Source: Nereocystis luetkeana (Eukaryota; Sar; Phaeophyceae; Laminariales; Laminariaceae). Taken from it: a stretch of 64,000 nt of DNA. Below the pieces are notes generated by a model. It saw only the letters and a list, made by a program, of their open reading frames with translations. It searched no databases and was not told the origin of the DNA. The stretch lies in the NCBI GenBank assembly GCA_031213475.1, contig JARUPZ010000002.1:5403049-5467048 (forward strand). The letters are read 5' to 3'. The translations under genes were made by a program, and so were the position numbers. Position 1 is the stretch's first letter; each line of letters opens with the position of its first letter. Below are positions 60,350 through 64,000 of this stretch, piece after piece.

Positions 60350-62472
60350 CGCTCGCTCTCTCTCTCTCTCACTCGCTCTCTCTATCTCTCACTCATAATG
60401 CTCAACTTTGGTATATCCTACCATGCGGCTTTACAGGATAGAGTGCAGTAACGGCGGCTGCGCACACCGCGATCGCCGCGACCGGATGGAACGTCACGAG
60501 TGCGCCGAGTGCCCCCGCCGCCCCGCCGGCTGCCCGGCCTGCGGCATAAAGCTCCCAGCAGGAGACCTCCAGGCGCACGAAGAGAGGGAGTGCGCCAAGC
60601 GGAGGGTGGCATGCCCATACGCAATGCGCGGGTGCCATGACATAATGCTGCAGGACCAGGTCACGGCGCACATCACTCACAAGTGAGCACGCACGGGTTC
60701 GGGGAAAGCAGGGGTAGAGGGAAAGCACATTAATTCCGAGGGGGAGGGGTTAACTGGAGTGTTTTTTTTGTGTGGCATGGTGTATTTTGTCTTTGTGTTT
60801 CCTGTGCCGTTGGCATAGGAGACATATGTGAGACACTTGGTTTCGAGAGCTTGATTTTCGTGGGCTGTGAAGAGAATTCAGAAACGATCCGCGACGATAT
60901 GCTGCTTACAAACGAAACGATGGGACTGTTGAAGCGTTTTCGTTTTCTTGGTCAAAACCGTAAGGAGAATCCTAATCCTGTGTTTCGGAGGCCCCTTTCC
61001 TTCTACCACTCGAACGCTCACAAGTGCTCAAAATCGTACCTAATTATGCCGCCACCTATCAAAGACTAACCCTCTCAAGTGAGTACACGGCAGGCACACG
61101 CGCTATCACCCACCCACTCCTCCACAACCCTTGTCCCGTGGATTTTCCGCTTCCTCCCTCCCTTGACAAACACAGATGCAAGTTTCGACGTGTCGATTGC
61201 CGCCGCCGGTGCGGGGTGTCCCTCGCCGCCCACCAGTTGGAAACCCACGAACAGGAGCACTGCAAGCTGAGCAAGCACCCCTGTGTTTACGGGTGCGGGC
61301 AAGAAATCGTGAAGGCTGAAATGGACTCACACATCAAGAAGTTAAGGGGATATTGACAGGGCGGGGATGGAGAAGGCGACGGATGCGGGCGCATGGAGCA
61401 GGGGGAAGAGGGGGGGGGTGTACTCATGTCATGAATGGCCGTAGTCGTGTGACTATAGACACTCGCATCCCTGCAAAGCTTGAACGGAGCACGTCGTGAT
61501 TTCACCGACGACGCGGACATTGCTCGCACCAAGCGTGGGTTAGTCTCATGGCTGGTTGGGTGGGTTTATTCATGGTAGTTGGGTTGGAAGCGCTGGTGTG
61601 CTCTGCGTGGAACGCTCCACTTAAATTGAACTCCGTGCTTGGGCCGCCCACAGCTGTTGACAGCGCGGAGAGACGGGATCGATCTGGGCACATGCGTGTA
61701 TGTCGGAGAATGCGTGGCTTGGACGGCGGCAGTACTCCAGGAAACAAACATGCGCACATCGGAGGAAAACCTTACACCCTCTACTGTCGCCCCCTGGTCC
61801 CCTGTATATAGCCTAGCATAACGTGGGTATGCCTAGTACACAGTACCTCGCACATGGTATCTGGCCACTTCGGGTATGTAGATATTGTGATATCACCATC
61901 AGCGGCAGCGGCAGCATCAGCGATATTTACCCTTTTAGGGCAAACTGCAGTCCTGTTTTGGTGACCAACCACTCATGTTCTAAGTAGTTTTTCCCCAAAA
62001 CGGGACTGCCCCCTGAAGGCGTTATTGAGTATCACCATCGTTATCCATCGTACCTACTTTCGTACCTCTCTGTCTACTACCTCTTTTCTCGCGAAAACTC
62101 CTTGTAGCCCTTGTCGCCATTCGTCACACCACCTTCAGCGTACGAGTAGTATCTCACGGCGGGTACCGTTATCCGCCGCCTGCGACAGGGAAACGATGGC
62201 AAGGACCTTTGTGCGACCAACCCCGCCCCCTTCTTCCTCATCACCACCCGAAAATGGCAGGCGTGCAGCAAGCGGAAAGTGCGCTGCAGAGTTGGCTGCG
62301 GTTCGGAAGTGGAGGCAGGGAAACTGGAACACCACGAGCGGGAGGTTTGCACCCAGGCTTGCTGCTGGGAGGGGTGCGGGGAGAGGCTGGGTCCCGTGAC
62401 TCGGCGGGAGACGCACGAACGGTACCTGTGTCCGCACCGCGCGGTGGAGTGCGCCCACGGGTGCGGCGTGAG
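56445..62472 (+). CDS. Ankyrin-repeat protein fused to TRAF-type zinc fingers (3' end not found)
   Basis: Exons are 56445-56540, 57006-57295, 57743-58178, 58549-58796, 59362-59485, 60120-60217, 60437-60682, 61176-61341 and 62261-62472. Phases agree at every junction, giving about 638 residues, open at the 3' end (phase 2). Ankyrin motifs: NGYTALMRAANWGHADTVAA (~residues 60-85), TTALALATIENDADTVRRLL (~255-273), GHTALTWAAVCGFDLVAAEL and KTALHHAAFNGNSAIVVLFL in exon 4, and GCTALALALK|AGHDEVAALM across exons 5/6. From residue 432 Cys/His units follow with regular His-x4-Cys joints (HEEREC, HITHKC, HEQEHC, HIKKAC, HEREVC, HERYLC), typical of TRAF-type fingers. Ankyrin repeats bind proteins and TRAF-type fingers serve as adaptor or ubiquitin-ligase modules, so a signalling scaffold is inferred. 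Oddities: the donor after exon 8 (61341) reads TTAAGG instead of GTAAGG, and retention would end the protein at HIKKLRGY. The exon-5 acceptor has an alternative with the same phase (near 59394). Confidence 0.75.
60315..60390. repeat. (CT)n microsatellite
   Basis: A run of ctctctct of about 75 bp, with a few cgct and tgcg interruptions, lies in intron 6 of the ankyrin/TRAF gene, 50 bp upstream of the exon-7 acceptor, where it may act as the pyrimidine tract. Confidence 0.85.
61405..61545 (-). repeat. C-tract-ended dispersed element, partial copy
   Basis: On the plus strand: a G-run, tactcatgtcatgaatggcc, tgtgactatagacactcgca, then gaacggagcacgtc and a caccgacg…gacattgctcgcaccaagcg segment. 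It lies in the intron whose donor is TT. Confidence 0.6.
61927..62026. repeat. MITE family M3 copy
   Basis: Left arm ttacccttttaggg with aaactgcagtcctgttttgg; right arm ttttccccaaaacgggactg. It lies in the same intron as the preceding element, about 235 bp upstream of the exon-9 acceptor. Confidence 0.65.
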
Positions 62473-64000
62473 GTACGTTAATACAGGGAGTGCAATTAGG
62501 GGACGCGTTCTACGATAAGGGTTGCGATTAGGGGTATTTCTGGCCGACTATTGGCCCTCATGGGACTCCAGAGGGGGGGAAATGAAAAGTTGGCAGTGAA
62601 AGGTGACGAGTGCAGAAACGACCACTGCGGTGATAGGGAGGGGTAATGAAATTTTGGTGTCCAGCATCCAACGCGAGGAGTCGCACCACGGCATGGGCAC
62701 AACGTGATCCTATACCCGGATTGGTGGGCGCGCATGCTGCTCGTAGACGGCTGATAACACCAACGTTACCATTGTTATGGTGGCTATTACATCTCGGGGT
62801 CCCAAAGAGGTATCGGCGGCAATAAGGCACATGCCTTAGAAGGCATGCCTTATCCCATTTGTGACGCACAATATTATTCGTTTACAACCTCGGCCCTGGG
62901 GGTTTTTCATCATCATGTTATTAAGCCGCCAGATTTTCTTTTGACCTACTGTTAGTATGGACCTCCTCAAGCGAATAAACGACCCCTACAAGGCAAGCAC
63001 GCGTCTCAGGCGGCATGTTGTCGTCTCATAGATTTTGCCGTGGTCTGGTTGGAGCCACGGACGGCTAGAAGGCAGACAGCAGAAGGACTGGTGCACGCTA
63101 CACGCGCCAGGGGGGCTGCAACCTACTTTTTCCTGAGAGGGTCCTCCTCGCTTGAGAAGCTCCGTATTAATAGTAAGTAAGTCAATACAACTGACTTTAA
63201 GAACAAGAAGAAAGTTCAACCCTATGAACAACGCGACAGCCATGGTCCTGGATTTTCTTTCTCTCTTCTTTTCTTCCCATTTGCTATATTCGCCCTTCTT
63301 GTCTCTCTCCCTCTCAGTTGTAACTCAGACCCGGGGTCACACAGTATGACAAGCTCTCCTCCCCCCTCCCCGCCTCGATTCGTGCGTTCGCTTTTTTCGC
63401 GAGAAGAATTCAGTCCTTCCTTCCCTCGTCGACTCGCGTCTAATTACAGCTCAAACAGTGAAACACACTACCAGGGTATTGGGATCCCAGCGGCAAGGCA
63501 TGCCTTATAAGGCATGTGCCTTATTCGGTTATTCCTCGGTGTCCTCAAGGAGGATCCCCGTCAGTTAGAAATGTTTTGGCCGAAATTTATTCCAGGGTAT
63601 AAAGCATGCCCCATCGTAGCTCACTTCGAAAAAAAAGGAAAGAGATGCCGCTGGTGCCAGGCAGGACAGCTCCCGTGACCGCTGCCTCATCCGTGGTGAG
63701 GTGGGGTGGCCCGTGGTATCGTCCATTCCCAACAGATTTTACAGCAAACAAAACAACAAAATACTACGTAATGTTGGGCGGGGCAAGTAACTATTGTGCT
63801 GATTATTTCGCCCAGCTACGGTGTCGTATCTGTACTTTTTTTCTTGTTTGCCAGGCATGCGCAAATATCGCGCGCGCATACGATAGCGAGCGGTACGGCG
63901 CCTTGTGTACACGGCAGAAAAAAATATATGTAGTTCGCTTTGTTGATCGCCTTCTGCACTTTGCAACTTATACTTCACTTTCTGTCTAGACAGTCCATAC
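62473..64000. other. Right-hand end of the window, no further exon recognised
   Basis: The next exon of the ankyrin/TRAF gene should begin in phase 2 and continue the Cys/His pattern, but none is seen here. A plus frame at 63606-63989 is not recognisable. An inverted pair of about 30 bp (aaggcacatgcctta with aaggcatgcctt) at 62823-62852 and 63493-63525 may mark the ends of a ~0.7-kb insertion. Confidence 0.45.

Noticed and set aside
63606..63989. Possible next exon of the ankyrin/TRAF gene after acceptor near 63854
   Set aside because: The phase would fit, but the peptide lacks the Cys/His spacing expected after CAHGCGV and soon reaches a stop.

Overview
This is a nuclear genome window from a photosynthetic stramenopile, most likely a brown alga or a close relative. 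Four observations support this. Genes are split into many exons by introns of hundreds to thousands of bases. Two presumptive plastid proteins (minus strand from 6094, plus strand from 39200) begin with a signal peptide ending in Ala-X-Ala followed by Phe, the bipartite plastid-import signature of algae with secondary red plastids. One of them is FtsZ. Repeats fill introns and intergenic DNA. The species call is inference. I built exons by hand from splice sites, reading phase and protein family logic; almost none of the spliced proteins appears as one open frame.

Layout, left to right. 1-5.8 kb: repeat-rich DNA with a tRNA-derived SINE and possible left-hand exons of a plastid-targeted gene. 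6094-5792 (-): first exon of that unidentified gene, divergent (258 bp) from 6352-17289 (+), a SAYSvFN-domain membrane protein whose first intron is 9.3 kb. 17.3-23.0 kb: no recognised gene. 31180-23047 (-): an eight-exon gene for a ~1310-residue protein with a recurring helical motif separated by Gly-, Ala-, Gln/His- and Glu-rich tracts. 31.2-39.2 kb: repeats. 39200-46543 (+): complete eight-exon plastid-type ftsZ. 46.5-50.2 kb: minisatellites and MITEs. 55815-50202 (-): complete five-exon Cu/Zn superoxide dismutase homologue that lacks four of the seven metal ligands. 56445-62472 and beyond (+): ankyrin repeats fused in frame to TRAF-type zinc fingers, with a TT in place of GT at one donor site.

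The six genes alternate strictly in strand (-,+,-,+,-,+), giving divergent or convergent pairs only. No pathway links them; the two plastid-targeted products are the only shared theme. The interspersed DNA falls into recognisable families: a tRNA-headed SINE (four copies), a C-tract-ended element (about nine), three palindromic or inverted-terminal-repeat MITE families (eleven copies in all, one nested in another), a 1.1-kb element in two inverted copies, GGTACC-rich arrays, and a short palindromic motif (TACCAGGTA / TACCTGGTA) found dozens of times. No rRNA gene, CRISPR array or intact tRNA gene was seen.
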